A stretch of 64,000 bases of DNA from Oceanobacillus arenosus (GTDB taxonomy: Bacteria > Bacillota > Bacilli > Bacillales > Amphibacillaceae): positions 124,001 through 188,000 of the forward strand of contig NZ_PIOC01000003.1 of the NCBI RefSeq assembly GCF_003369575.1, given 5' to 3'. The notes beneath the pieces are model-generated. The model was not told where the DNA came from. It made no database searches and saw nothing but the letters and a program-made list of their open reading frames with translations. Below are positions 25,063-33,032 of the stretch, in pieces. How positions within the stretch are numbered: position 1 is the first letter of the stretch; every line of letters starts with the position of its first letter. The position numbers and the translations under genes are program-made.

Positions 25063-26367
25063 TTAGCTTTCCACTGCTTCGGTTGGCATTTGCAGCTGAT
25101 AATTTTTTGCCATCTCCACGGCACTTACTGCTTCAAGATATCCCCATATATCATCAAGTGTTGGATGGGAACTCGTTTGTAGGATGCTCTTTATATCATT
25201 TGGACTGAGATTAGGATTGGCTTCCAGCATAAGAGCAATGATTCCGGCACAAATTGGCGTTGCCATAGAAGTACCGGACAATTGGATATAATTGTCATCG
25301 ATAATCATCTCTGGTAATTGTGATTCAATTGCCGACCCTGGAGCTAACAAGGAGATAATATTTGTACCTGGTGCATAAATATCCGGCTTTATCAACGAAT
25401 CAATTGTAGGACCTCTACTCGAATAATCTGCTATAAGATCATCTGTACGATCTAACGTGTTCAGATCATCAGCCGATCCAACCGTTATGATAAAAGGATT
25501 AATTGCCGGGGTACTAATCGTTGCTGCAGCAGGACCACTATTCCCAGCAGCAGTACATACAACAATTCCCTGATGCCACGCCTTTTGTGCAGCTAATGAC
25601 AATGGATCATCCCTGAAAGATTCATAGGCAGGGGCTCCGAGCGAAAGGGAGATTATCCGTATATTATGCTCTTCTTTATGATCCATACACCATTCCAGAC
25701 CTTCAATAATCGTTGATAGTCTACCACTGCCTTGTTCATCTAAAACCTTTAATCCAATGATAGAAGCTTCTAGTGCTGGACCAGTATACTTTCCATTGGA
25801 GAGATTTCCATTTCCAGCTGCATCACCAGCACAATGTGTTCCGTGCCCATTATCATCATACGGTTCAGTTTTCCCATTTATAAAATCATGAAAAGCTATA
25901 ATTCTATTTGTTGGAGTTGTTAAGTCTTCATGTAGATGGATACCTGTATCGATTACTGCAATCGTAACGCCTTTTCCAGTTAAATTAAGCTGCTCTCGCA
26001 CTTTGACAGCCCCTATTTGCTCAGAGGCAATATCTAGAAAGGAAGTTACTATCCGGTCGTAAAAAATCCGATCTACTGCTTCATGGTCTTTAATCTGTTT
26101 GATTGTATCAGGTGTTAAATGGCCCTTCACACCATTTATACTGTGTAGTTCTTTACTAAGTTTGTTATGGGAGTCAAAATTACATGCTTTTAGGAGATCG
26201 TCTTTTTTGTCTTGGTCACAAGTCTTTTTCAAATAAACGATAATGGGGATTTCAGTGTTGCTAGATACACTCGGGTTTACTTTTCTAGAATTCCGTAATT
26301 GTTCCACTAAGCCAGGGTCTAGTTTACCTTCAGTAGCTTCAAACCATACTTTTTTTCGATTACTCAT
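25063..26367 (-). CDS. Subtilisin-like serine peptidase, AprX type
   Basis: A 434-residue S8 peptidase with the full triad: Asp in VIDTGIHLHED, His in NGHGTHCAGDAAG, Ser in LSGTSMATPICAG. An N-terminal segment of about 100 residues (PIIVYLKKTCDQD..., LTPDTIKQIKDHEAVDRIFY) looks like an I9-type inhibitory propeptide. There is no signal peptide, so like AprX it is probably cytosolic. The start is ATG 26367 (MSNRKKVWFEATEGK), which has AAAGGAGG six bases upstream; the frame to 26403 is not needed. It is a single-gene unit. It probably degrades peptides or damaged protein in late growth, as inferred for AprX. Confidence 0.9.
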   Translation of the reverse strand: MSNRKKVWFEATEGKLDPGLVEQLRNSRKVNPSVSSNTEIPIIVYLKKTCDQDKKDDLLKACNFDSHNKLSKELHSINGVKGHLTPDTIKQIKDHEAVDRIFYDRIVTSFLDIASEQIGAVKVREQLNLTGKGVTIAVIDTGIHLHEDLTTPTNRIIAFHDFINGKTEPYDDNGHGTHCAGDAAGNGNLSNGKYTGPALEASIIGLKVLDEQGSGRLSTIIEGLEWCMDHKEEHNIRIISLSLGAPAYESFRDDPLSLAAQKAWHQGIVVCTAAGNSGPAAATISTPAINPFIITVGSADDLNTLDRTDDLIADYSSRGPTIDSLIKPDIYAPGTNIISLLAPGSAIESQLPEMIIDDNYIQLSGTSMATPICAGIIALMLEANPNLSPNDIKSILQTSSHPTLDDIWGYLEAVSAVEMAKNYQLQMPTEAVES

Positions 26368-26554
26368 TTTACTCCTCCTTTTATAATAATCTATCTCACT
26401 CAATAGACTATCAATTAAAAATAATTAAACAATCCAACAATATAACTATTTCAAGGGTGAACCAAAGTTTTTTGTGAACCCTTCTCTATACTGGGAAGGG
26501 ATTAAATTTATAAAAAAACTAAATGAGAATGGAAGAAATTTTAAACGCCTATTA

Positions 26555-26993
26555 CCACAGTTAGTGCGACAACGCTTTTAAAAGAAAGTGTATTAGTGGA
26601 AGTAGAAGCTAGAGGACACAAGGTTATTATAGATGAACAAGAGAATTAGGTGGTACAGAAAATGGGATGAATCCAGTAGAGCTACTACTTTCTTCTTTAG
26701 GTGCATGCCAGTCTATCGGTACTAGAACTTATGCTAAAAAATTTGAGATTAATATTCAAAACTTTTGGGTTGAATTAGAGGGTGATATTGATTTGGATGG
26801 ATTCCTTGGCAAATCAGATGTACGGCCAAGTTTCTCTGATATTAGAAAGTTCCATATAGAAACAGATGCCTCTGAAGAGAAGGTCCAAAAATACAAGGAA
26901 TTTATTGAAGCTCATTGCCCTGTTGGGGATACAATCGCAAATCAGTTTAATTTAGTCTCTTCAAAGGTAGTAGTTGAAAATCCTGATATATAG
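26555..26993 (+). pseudogene. OsmC-family peroxiredoxin, frameshifted
   Basis: The coding sequence can be read as TTVSATTLLKESVLVEVEAR and GHKVIIDEQE in one frame up to about 26645, then ELGGTENGMNPVELLLSSLG onward in another frame to the stop codon. A single-base shift therefore breaks the gene. The normal start codon and RBS are also missing. Both redox cysteines of OsmC proteins survive (LGACQSIG, EAHCPVGD). The open downstream frame (from ATG 26667, 108 residues) has no RBS. OsmC enzymes reduce organic hydroperoxides; this copy is probably inactive. Confidence 0.78.
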
Positions 26994-27098
26994 AATTTGA
27001 ATAGATAGTTCTAAAAAAGTTCAGTCCTCTACCACTAATACGCTTAGCTCTATAGACGAATTATTTCATGATTAGAAAACTTATAAAAAGAAAAAAAT

Positions 27099-27142
27099 CC
27101 GAACGAGTTCAAATTCTAATTAAAGAATTTGAACTCGTTCGG
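27099..27142 (-). terminator. Perfect 18-bp hairpin at the end of truncated LacI gene
   Basis: CCGAACGAGTTCAAATTC and GAATTTGAACTCGTTCGG pair without mismatch and the reverse strand runs into ATTTTTTT. The LacI reading frame ends inside the hairpin. Confidence 0.85.
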
Positions 27143-27539
27143 AAAGCATCTCACTATGAGCCCCATTAATCGAAGCAACAATACCGACGACATTATGTTG
27201 TACAAACGTCTCAATGTAATCTATTTCCTGTTCCAGATACTCATCTGTATTCCCAATTAATAAACTGTAACCTTTTTCTCGGAGATAGTCCTCTACTCCC
27301 CTAGACAATTGTGGGAAAAATGGGTTCGTTATGTCAGGAAGTATTAAACCAATTAATTTAGACTTTTTCTTGTAAAGCGATCTTGCTATTTCATTCGGTT
27401 TATAATTTAATTTCTGCATCGCATGCAATACTTTTTTTCTTGTATCCTCATGCGCATATCCGCTATTATTCAATACTCGAGATACCGTCGCAGCTGAAAC
27501 TCCAGCCTTTTTTGCAACATCTCGAATCTTTGCCGACAA
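27120..27539 (-). pseudogene. LacI-family regulator, truncated after the first third
   Basis: The frame gives 139 residues: the LacI helix-turn-helix (IRDVAKKAGVSAATVSRVLN), hinge helix (NYKPNEIARSLYKKKSKLIG) and the first half of the sugar-binding N-subdomain (GLILPDITNPFFPQLSRG). The family is normally about 330 residues. After NGAHSEMLSERVQIL the frame stops within a perfect hairpin, as if a deletion fused the gene to a terminator. The DNA-binding part is intact, so the product might still bind DNA, but without the ligand-binding core it is unlikely to work. No sugar gene lies next to it. Confidence 0.8.
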
Positions 27540-27904
27540 AATTCGATTGTGGGATTTATTTGGTGAATAACTCTTTTATTGCAAAAGGTGTCGCTCCTTG
27601 GATTTTATCGAATGTTAAAAGTTGATGGGGATAGGTAATTTCCACATTTGTTTTCCCTGCTTAGCTCAATATAGTAGAAGTCTACAACTGAGGCATTAAC
27701 ATTAAACTACCATCTGCTATAACAGGTGGTAGTTTATTAATGGAATTACATCTTGTCCTTTATTTAGACTACTTGATGAAATGCATGACTGTAAATTATT
27801 TGCTAACCTAAATGTGCACATGCTTGGCGCTTCTTAAAAATAGACCAAATGTTTGTTTAAGACATGGAATTATAGGGAACGCGGTGCCTGTCCCCTCGTC
27901 CCTC
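27540..27904. other. Intergenic stretch with hairpin and repeat
   Basis: AAACTACCATCTG / CAGGTGGTAGTTT (27704-27735) is a terminator-like hairpin. CGGTGCCTGTCCC (27876-27888) is one of the dispersed CAGGCAC repeats. The forward frame VNNSFIAKGVAPWILSNVKS ending at 27625 looks protein-like but has no start. Confidence 0.5.
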
Positions 27905-28693
27905 TCAAATGCGAGGCAGGGAACCAAATTCAAGATTTCTACTCTTACTCTTCTTAAAATAAGCTTCCAATTGCTCAATCATAGAATCCTTGTTTTCACT
28001 AAATTGTTTATGTCGATGGCCATTGCCTCCTGATGGATGAGGAAAACCATTAAGAATTGAATTGGATTCAATATAATTACTCTCAGCAAGGTAATTTAAT
28101 ACTTTGGATACATTAACCCCCAGCGGAATTATTAACGGATTATCCATTGATTTTAGCTCTGCTGCAAAGTAATTAATAACATATTTTTTGAGCAGTTCTG
28201 TTTTTAACATATTTGGAGTCGAACCACTGTAATTCTTCCCTCTATAGAAAACCGGATAAGGGAGTAATGATGTGGTTTGCACCAAGTTGCTCGCTGTAGA
28301 AAAAAGCTCATTTGTTGATAAAAGGCCTAAATGTTTATGTAATTGTAATTCATCCAACATCATAATAAGATTTTTTCTCATTGGACCTTGGAAACTTGAA
28401 TTATTTTTTACTTCCCTTAGGATTTCTTCATTATCTGTTAATTGATCTTTAGCATTAATGACAGTTGAATAGGATTGTTTCATTTGAAAAAGTCCGGGGG
28501 TAATGCCAACAATCACTACTTTCGCTTGTTCATTAACATATTCAAAAGGTGCGTAATATATTTCCAGCGGTTTTTTCTCATCTTTCTCCAGTAAAAATGC
28601 CTCGCTTAACAATACATCATCCTCCAATGGAGTTGACAGCGAAAAAATTTGCTCTTTATACATATTGAATTTTGAATAGCCTGCAATACTCAT
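27905..28693 (-). CDS. Uracil-DNA-glycosylase-superfamily-like protein
   Basis: A 262-residue cytosolic protein. VVIVGITPGLFQMKQ at residue 59 matches motif 1 of the UDG superfamily (G-x-x-P-G), and GFPHPSGGNGHRHKQF near residue 225 matches the C-terminal motif in which HPS contacts DNA. The middle holds LIIPLGVNVSKVLNYL, the typical core strand. The catalytic Asp/Asn after motif 1 is not evident, so it may be one of the uncharacterised UDG-like proteins rather than a uracil glycosylase. It is a single gene with RBS GGAGG upstream of the ATG. Confidence 0.65.
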   Translation of the reverse strand: MSIAGYSKFNMYKEQIFSLSTPLEDDVLLSEAFLLEKDEKKPLEIYYAPFEYVNEQAKVVIVGITPGLFQMKQSYSTVINAKDQLTDNEEILREVKNNSSFQGPMRKNLIMMLDELQLHKHLGLLSTNELFSTASNLVQTTSLLPYPVFYRGKNYSGSTPNMLKTELLKKYVINYFAAELKSMDNPLIIPLGVNVSKVLNYLAESNYIESNSILNGFPHPSGGNGHRHKQFSENKDSMIEQLEAYFKKSKSRNLEFGSLPRI

Positions 28694-28997
28694 TTATATA
28701 TATCCTCCGTTACAGAATTATTGATTTTTCTATAAGACTAATCATACCATAACGCACAAGGGCTTAAGTGGTATCCAGCCTAACTATCCCAAACATCCCT
28801 ATTGTAAATACGCAGCAGCCTTCATCCCAATAAAGTATGATTTTTAAACTAATTCAATAGTTTTTTTAGAATAAATCATACTTTTTGTCCATAAACACGA
28901 ACAATTATAACCATAAATCGAATTAATGTTCATTTTCTATTGATTATCTATTATTTCTTTGTTATATTATCAAAGTATTAATTAATAAAATAGCATT

Positions 28998-29069
28998 ACT
29001 CGTATATTCTCGGTAATATGGTCTGAGCGTCTCTACCTGGTTCCCAATAAAAAGAACCAGACTACGGGT
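28998..29069 (+). ncRNA. Purine riboswitch, guanine type
   Basis: The fold is clear. P1 is ACTCGTA (28998-29004) with TACGGGT (29063-29069). P2 is CTCGG/TCTGAG enclosing TAATATGG. P3 is CTGGTTC/GAACCAG. The conserved junction strings TATGGTCTGAGCGTCTCTAC and CAGACTACGGGT are present. The specificity base in GACTA is C, which in characterised members selects guanine/hypoxanthine over adenine. A terminator lies 90 bases downstream, so guanine should switch transcription of the nucleosidase lipoprotein off. Confidence 0.93.
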
Positions 29070-29158
29070 TGAAGTATTAGGATGGTTGTTTTTCAATGAA
29101 AGCAATTCTCACCTAATGATAATTTAGCATCTGCTTTATTCGCATGCTTTGACTTTGT

Positions 29159-29205
29159 AGGTCTGGAAGGTAGAAAACATTCTACATATTCTTGACCTTT
29201 TTATT
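29159..29205 (+). terminator. Riboswitch-controlled attenuator
   Basis: AGGTC...GAAGGTAGAA pairs with TTCTACATATTC...GACCT and is followed by TTTTTATT. It lies between the purine aptamer and the nucleosidase start codon. Confidence 0.75.
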
Positions 29206-29247
29206 ATGAGAAAAATGAGTGTATGAAACACCTGGGAGGAAAACAGA

Positions 29248-30171
29248 ATGAAAGAAGCGGTTTTAAAAAGAAAGAATCGAAAAAAAGTACCTTTTACTGT
29301 ATTCATTATTGGACTATTATTATTCGTGATGGCAGGATGCGGTTCTGCTGCTAAGTCTGAAAGTACATCAGGAGATAAACCGACAACAGCAGAGGAAATT
29401 TCACAACGACCTATAATTGTTCAAGGACCAATGCCAATAGAGGCTGAGGAATTTGCAGGAAGATTAGAAAATGTGAAAGAAGAAACATCCGGCAATTTTG
29501 TATTTTACATTGGAACTTTAGAGGATTATCCGGTTATTGTTACTAAAACCGGAAAGGGAATGGAAAACGCTGCAGCTGCTACAGCAATAGCTATAGAAAA
29601 ATACAATCCAATTGCGATCATCAATCAAGGTACATCTGGTGGTCATGACCCTGATTTAAATGTATTTGATATCGTATTAGGTGAGAGAACAATTAATATT
29701 GGTGCATTAAAAACAGGTCAAAGAGAAAAAAATGAAGGAATTGCTCCAACAGAATGGATACCGATGGACTTAATGGCTTCAGAAGGAAGTGCTGGGGAAG
29801 ATCCAAATGCTGAGAAAGCCCGTTACTACGAAGGTGACAAGGACCTGCTAGCTGCTGCCAATGCAGTTAAAGACACCTATACAAAAGGTAAAATTGTCGA
29901 AGGAACAATTGGTTCTGCCGATTTTTGGAATAATGAATTAGACCGTATCAATTGGTTCCATACTAACTTTGGTACATCTGTTGAAGAAATGGAAGGCGCG
30001 GCAGTAGCACAAATCGCTGAAGCCTATGATGTACCATTCCTCGGTATAAGAGTACTATCCAATAACAAAGTTAATGGCGGGGAATACAATCCAAATACAG
30101 CAGCAGCCAATCAAGAATATGTATATGAAGTAGTTAAGCAATACATATCTACTTTACCGAACGAAAAATAA
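29248..30171 (+). CDS. Exported nucleosidase lipoprotein (MTA/SAH nucleosidase-like)
   Basis: A 307-residue protein with an N-terminal membrane-export signal and a lipobox LLLFVMAGCGS, so the mature protein is lipid-anchored on the outer face of the membrane. The rest is a phosphorylase/nucleosidase fold: MPIEAEEFAGRLENV, TKTGKGMENAAAATAIAIEK, INQGTSGGHD and the substrate-ribose motif SVEEMEGAAVAQIAE. A conserved Asp usually acting as general acid fits SNN/EYN near residue 277 only loosely. It probably hydrolyses external nucleosides to release purine bases for uptake. Control by a guanine-type riboswitch agrees with a purine-scavenging role. Confidence 0.88.
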   Translation: MKEAVLKRKNRKKVPFTVFIIGLLLFVMAGCGSAAKSESTSGDKPTTAEEISQRPIIVQGPMPIEAEEFAGRLENVKEETSGNFVFYIGTLEDYPVIVTKTGKGMENAAAATAIAIEKYNPIAIINQGTSGGHDPDLNVFDIVLGERTINIGALKTGQREKNEGIAPTEWIPMDLMASEGSAGEDPNAEKARYYEGDKDLLAAANAVKDTYTKGKIVEGTIGSADFWNNELDRINWFHTNFGTSVEEMEGAAVAQIAEAYDVPFLGIRVLSNNKVNGGEYNPNTAAANQEYVYEVVKQYISTLPNEK

Positions 30172-30226
30172 TTGAAATAATACTGCGAAAAAAACGAACA
30201 AATTCTATTTCTAGTTGTTAAACTGA

Positions 30227-30272
30227 CCCCCTAAAGTTGGACAGTAAAAAAAAGTCTAACCTGGGGGTTTTA
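30227..30272 (+). terminator. Terminator after the nucleosidase gene (IS3-end-like)
   Basis: CCCCCTAAAGTTGGAC pairs with GTCTAACCTGGGGG, followed by TTTTAT. The string TGACCCCCTAAAGTTGGACA resembles the ends of IS3-family elements, but no transposase is present. Confidence 0.7.
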
Positions 30273-31110
30273 TATTGGTAAGAATATATTCCCGCCATCA
30301 ACTCACCCAGCTCCCGCTTCATCTCCTCCAAATCCAAAAATTCTTTCCTATCCTCCGCCCGATTTACTGAAGACAACTGTTCATGCTTCTGCTCCCTGAA
30401 CCACTCCGGAACAACCTCATCCACACGAGTCCTCCCACGTGGAGAACTCCTCTTCTTCCGCCCCTGCTGATTTCGAAATGCCACCTCCTCAGCCATAGCA
30501 TTTTCAACTGTCTTGAATCCCTTCTTTACCCAAGCCTGTAAAATGCTTTTAAAATAACTCCAACTAGGCTTATTGCGCTACAATGCACGTTTCATCGCCT
30601 CTATAACGAGGGATTCACCAATATCATCTACCCACTGCAACAGCGATTCTGCCACGTATGGGCTAACCAATCCAATATTTTCTTGATAAAACGAGATTGC
30701 ATCTGCAGCCTCAGCTGTTTTGTCTTGTTTCTTTTTATTTTCATTTTGTTTATGTTTAATTAATGTGCCCGTATTGGAGTCTATTTGCTGGTTCACAGGC
30801 TGGTCTTGAAGTTGGTTCGAAGTATGGTTCTGTGGCTAGGTCTCGAGGTGGCCCATAGCTCGGCCCTTTCCACTAGTCTGGGGATTATCAGTTGCTTGCT
30901 CTAGCGCTTGTGCATTTATGTAACCCGTATGATAATCGTCATCGTTCGCCAACTGTACCATCCGGTAAAGTGGGCCTGATTATTCGGCCTGGATTTATAA
31001 TCAATATATCCCTTCTCCGTAAGTTCTGTCCGTGCACGTTTGAAGGAGCTCTCCTTTAATCCAGATTTCAATCGTAATACGGTTGCAGCAACCGTGAATT
31101 GCTCCACCCA
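30270..31110 (-). pseudogene. DnaD-domain primosomal-like protein, broken
   Basis: Reverse-strand pieces in order: a winged-helix tail (EQFTVAATVLRLKSGLKESS, FKRARTELTEKGYIDYKSR), a Pro/Gln/Asn-rich linker with stop codons (about 30780-30900), then the DnaD domain (AAEAADAISFYQENIGLVSP, WVDDIGESLVIEAMKRAL). An in-frame TAG follows, then NKPSWSYFKSILQAWVKKG and VVPEWFREQKHEQ. These proteins load helicase in phage or chromosomal primosomes. N-terminus, linker and middle are all damaged, so it is dead. No other phage genes are adjacent. Confidence 0.8.
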
Positions 31111-31149
31111 TCTTGCCTAGTTATTCATGTGCATCAGCATATGCCACAG

Positions 31150-31522
31150 TGTAAAGGAAGCTTTGCAGAAAAGTGTTGATTCCATTGAAGATGAAAAAGA
31201 AACCTTCATAGTTCAAATTGATCAATTAGAAAACGAAAAGACGGCATTGCAAAAGGAAGTAGACGAGCTAGAAAAAACTGCTAGCATTGCCGCTACAACA
31301 ACAACTACGCAAAGTGAGGCAGCAAAGGTTAGTAGTAATAGTACAAGTTCTAGTAGTGCCCCAGATACTTCTCAAAGCACTGGAGAGTGTGATATCAAGG
31401 GTAGTGTTAATGGAATTTATCATGTTCCGGGAAGTAGGTATTATAATCAGACGAAGAATGTTGTTCAGTGGTTCTGTTCTACTGGTGAGACCGAGGGGGC
31501 AGGGTATAGGGCGCCAAAGTAG
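31150..31522 (+). pseudogene. Coiled-coil protein with C-terminal IKG...YHVPG...WFC domain, copy 1 (5' truncated)
   Basis: The open frame reads ALQKSVDSIEDEKETFIVQI as coiled coil, a Ser/Thr-rich linker, then a compact C-terminal domain DIKGSVNGIYHVPGSRYYNQ...VVQWFCSTGETEGAGYRAPK. This domain with conserved IKG, YHxPG, YY, WFC and AGYR is a common add-on at the C-terminus of secreted nucleases and surface proteins of Bacilli. The 5' end is lost: the homology joins the end of the DnaD remnant at about 31150, and no signal peptide or RBS is left. Copy 2 at 49303 keeps more of the coiled coil but has stops. Confidence 0.65.
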
Positions 31523-31665
31523 GATAAAGAGTGTTTACTAGATAATAAAGTGATAGTTATTCGTTCGAGGAGGAGTGACTATCACTTGTTGTATATCAAT
31601 TAAGCAACAGCGCATGACATGGAGGGATAGGAATGAACTATGTCCGAAATCCATATGATTCAATG

Positions 31666-31807
31666 AGGACGAGGTGCCTGTCCCTGTGGTCCTTTTTGGG
31701 TGGAAAAAATGATTTTCTTTTGGTTTAAGATATGGACAGAGCGACGGTTCTCTGTCCTAAATTATTCCCCATTGGTAGTGGAGACGAGGTGCCTGTCCCT
31801 GTGGTTC
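31666..31807 (+). repeat. Pair of GACGAGGTGCCTGTCCCTGTGG repeats
   Basis: ACGAGGTGCCTGTCCCTGTG occurs at 31669-31688 and again at 31784-31803, 115 bases apart. Related or inverted relics stand at 11948, 18414, 27876 and 21314. Between the two lies a second copy of the AAAATGATTTTCTTTTGGTT string from 22893. No gene is seen at 31523-31877. Confidence 0.7.
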
Positions 31808-31877
31808 TTTCAGAGTTTAGGCTGCCAAACTGACATTTAAAAGACTTTCCCATAAGTACTTTTTCAAAAACAAATCT

Positions 31878-32363
31878 TTAAATATCTCTATTTAAAAGGA
31901 GTTTGCTGTTCTTTTTATCAGGATAAAGTTTATTAACGACTACTTCAGATGGCATCAATGGATGTTCTCGAATAATCTTAGTATTACTTTCTATTTTATT
32001 ATCTAGTGATTTACCTATTAACCATTCACTTATATCGTTTTCGCTAGATTTTGTTATCTCGGTTGAATCAAATGCTTTTATTTTCTGTTGCAGTTCTTTG
32101 TTCTGAGATAGGCTGCTATATATGTTATTTGTGTATTCTATGTCGTCCTCAGCTACATAGATTTCCTGAACCCCTTCCAGATACACCGAAATCAGGATAT
32201 CCTTCATTAAATCATCGAATGGATGTAATATTTCCGGATGGAATCGTTGTAAAATAATGATATTCTTCGGATCAATATGTTTGATTTCTTTTTTGATAAG
32301 CTGTTCCATTTCAGGATTCGTTCCAATTACAAATAACATTTTCTTCATTTCGTTAATTTCCAA
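31878..32363 (-). CDS. YbcF-like protein (beta-carbonic-anhydrase-like fold, Zn ligands absent)
   Basis: A 161-residue cytosolic protein. It starts at TTG 32363 (MEINEMKKMLFVIGTNPEMEQ): AGAGGTG lies seven bases upstream, and the frame to 32372 would overlap that RBS. LFVIGTNPEMEQLIKKEIKH and IYVAEDDIEY suggest the alpha/beta core of a small carbonic-anhydrase relative like B. subtilis YbcF. The usual Cys/His/Cys zinc set is not visible, so it may be non-catalytic. It is the last gene of the dabB-dabA-mpsC set, which is the reason for the assignment. Confidence in the exact family is moderate. Confidence 0.5.
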   Translation of the reverse strand: MEINEMKKMLFVIGTNPEMEQLIKKEIKHIDPKNIIILQRFHPEILHPFDDLMKDILISVYLEGVQEIYVAEDDIEYTNNIYSSLSQNKELQQKIKAFDSTEITKSSENDISEWLIGKSLDNKIESNTKIIREHPLMPSEVVVNKLYPDKKNSKLLLNRDI

Positions 32364-32426
32364 AATAATCACCTCTAAATCTAATTGTTTTGACGTTTAT
32401 AAGCTCCATTTGATAAAAACATCAAG

Positions 32427-32792
32427 TCAGGATAATTTGCTTTGTAAATCTTCTTTCAGTTTAAATACCATTACTCGTTCTCCTGTCTTTGTGCTTATAT
32501 CAGTATAGAAACTTAACACTTCTATTCCTGTATGTGTGAATACAATTTCTTTTATTTGGTCTATACCGGATTCCACCAAACTATTTCGGTACTCTTTCAC
32601 GGACAATAATTTCGTATTATCATCACATAGTGAATACTCTGCTTCGGTTAAAATCCCTTGTAATGACACAATTATCATGTCTCTTAAAATATCCGTTTTA
32701 ACAGCAATGGACCCACGCCCAAGGAAAGTTTTTTCCCATTGTGTTAACGATTTACTGATTTCTGCTTCTATTGACCCTTTTGAGTTATTCAT
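32427..32792 (-). CDS. mpsC: DUF2294 protein, MpsC/YbcI family
   Basis: A 121-residue soluble protein beginning MNNSKGSIEAEISKSLTQWE. The family pattern is clear: an N-terminal helix, FLGRGSIAVKTDILRDMIIV, a middle with LTEAEYSLCDDN, and a C-terminal FTHTGIEVLSFYTDISTKTG. DUF2294 proteins are encoded next to DabA/DabB homologues in Bacilli and staphylococci, where the trio is called MpsABC and supports membrane potential and CO2/bicarbonate supply. The biochemical role of this small subunit is not established. It lies between the dabA gene, after the repeat copy C, and the YbcF-like gene. Confidence 0.82.
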   Translation of the reverse strand: MNNSKGSIEAEISKSLTQWEKTFLGRGSIAVKTDILRDMIIVSLQGILTEAEYSLCDDNTKLLSVKEYRNSLVESGIDQIKEIVFTHTGIEVLSFYTDISTKTGERVMVFKLKEDLQSKLS

Positions 32793-32872
32793 CCTATTTC
32801 CCTACTCTCTAATGTCTTCCTAGTTCCGCATTTATTCATTTGATAATTCCTACGTAAATTACATGATTAAAG

Positions 32873-33032
32873 TTTACCCCGAATTAACTTGCTGTAAGAC
32901 CCTTAACGAAAAAAGTTCGAGAAAAGTTAAGATTTGTAAGTGGAGATCAACAGCAAGTCAAAATCCCGATTCTGTTCAACTAACATTCAGTGGGGGATGA
33001 AGAACCCCCTACTGAATGAAGTTTCACTTTAT
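32873..33032 (+). repeat. Structured dispersed repeat, copy C
   Basis: A 160-bp unit starting TTTACCCCG and ending CACTTTAT. Outer stem ACTTGCTGT (32887-32895) pairs perfectly with ACAGCAAGT (32950-32958). The second hairpin pairs ATTCAGTGGGGG (32985-32996) with CCCCCTACTGAAT. The linker CCCGATTCTGTTCAACTAAC is identical to copy A. Its last bases provide the TAA stop codon of dabA on the opposite strand. Confidence 0.8.

Noticed and set aside
27383-27625. 80-codon forward frame ending VAPWILSNVKS
   Set aside because: Its first half is antisense to the LacI helix-turn-helix. Only the last 20 codons look protein-like, without a start.
30227-30272. Intact IS3-family element
   Set aside because: Only an end-like sequence that works as a terminator is present; there is no orfA/orfB transposase and no second end.
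22200-31110. Possible prophage (sigma factors, YvrJ holin-like protein, DnaD remnant)
   Set aside because: No capsid, terminase, portal, integrase or lysis genes. The sigma/YvrJ set has a chromosomal precedent in Bacillus.
32536-32823. 95-codon forward frame opposite mpsC
   Set aside because: Antisense to a well-supported DUF2294 gene and lacking an RBS.
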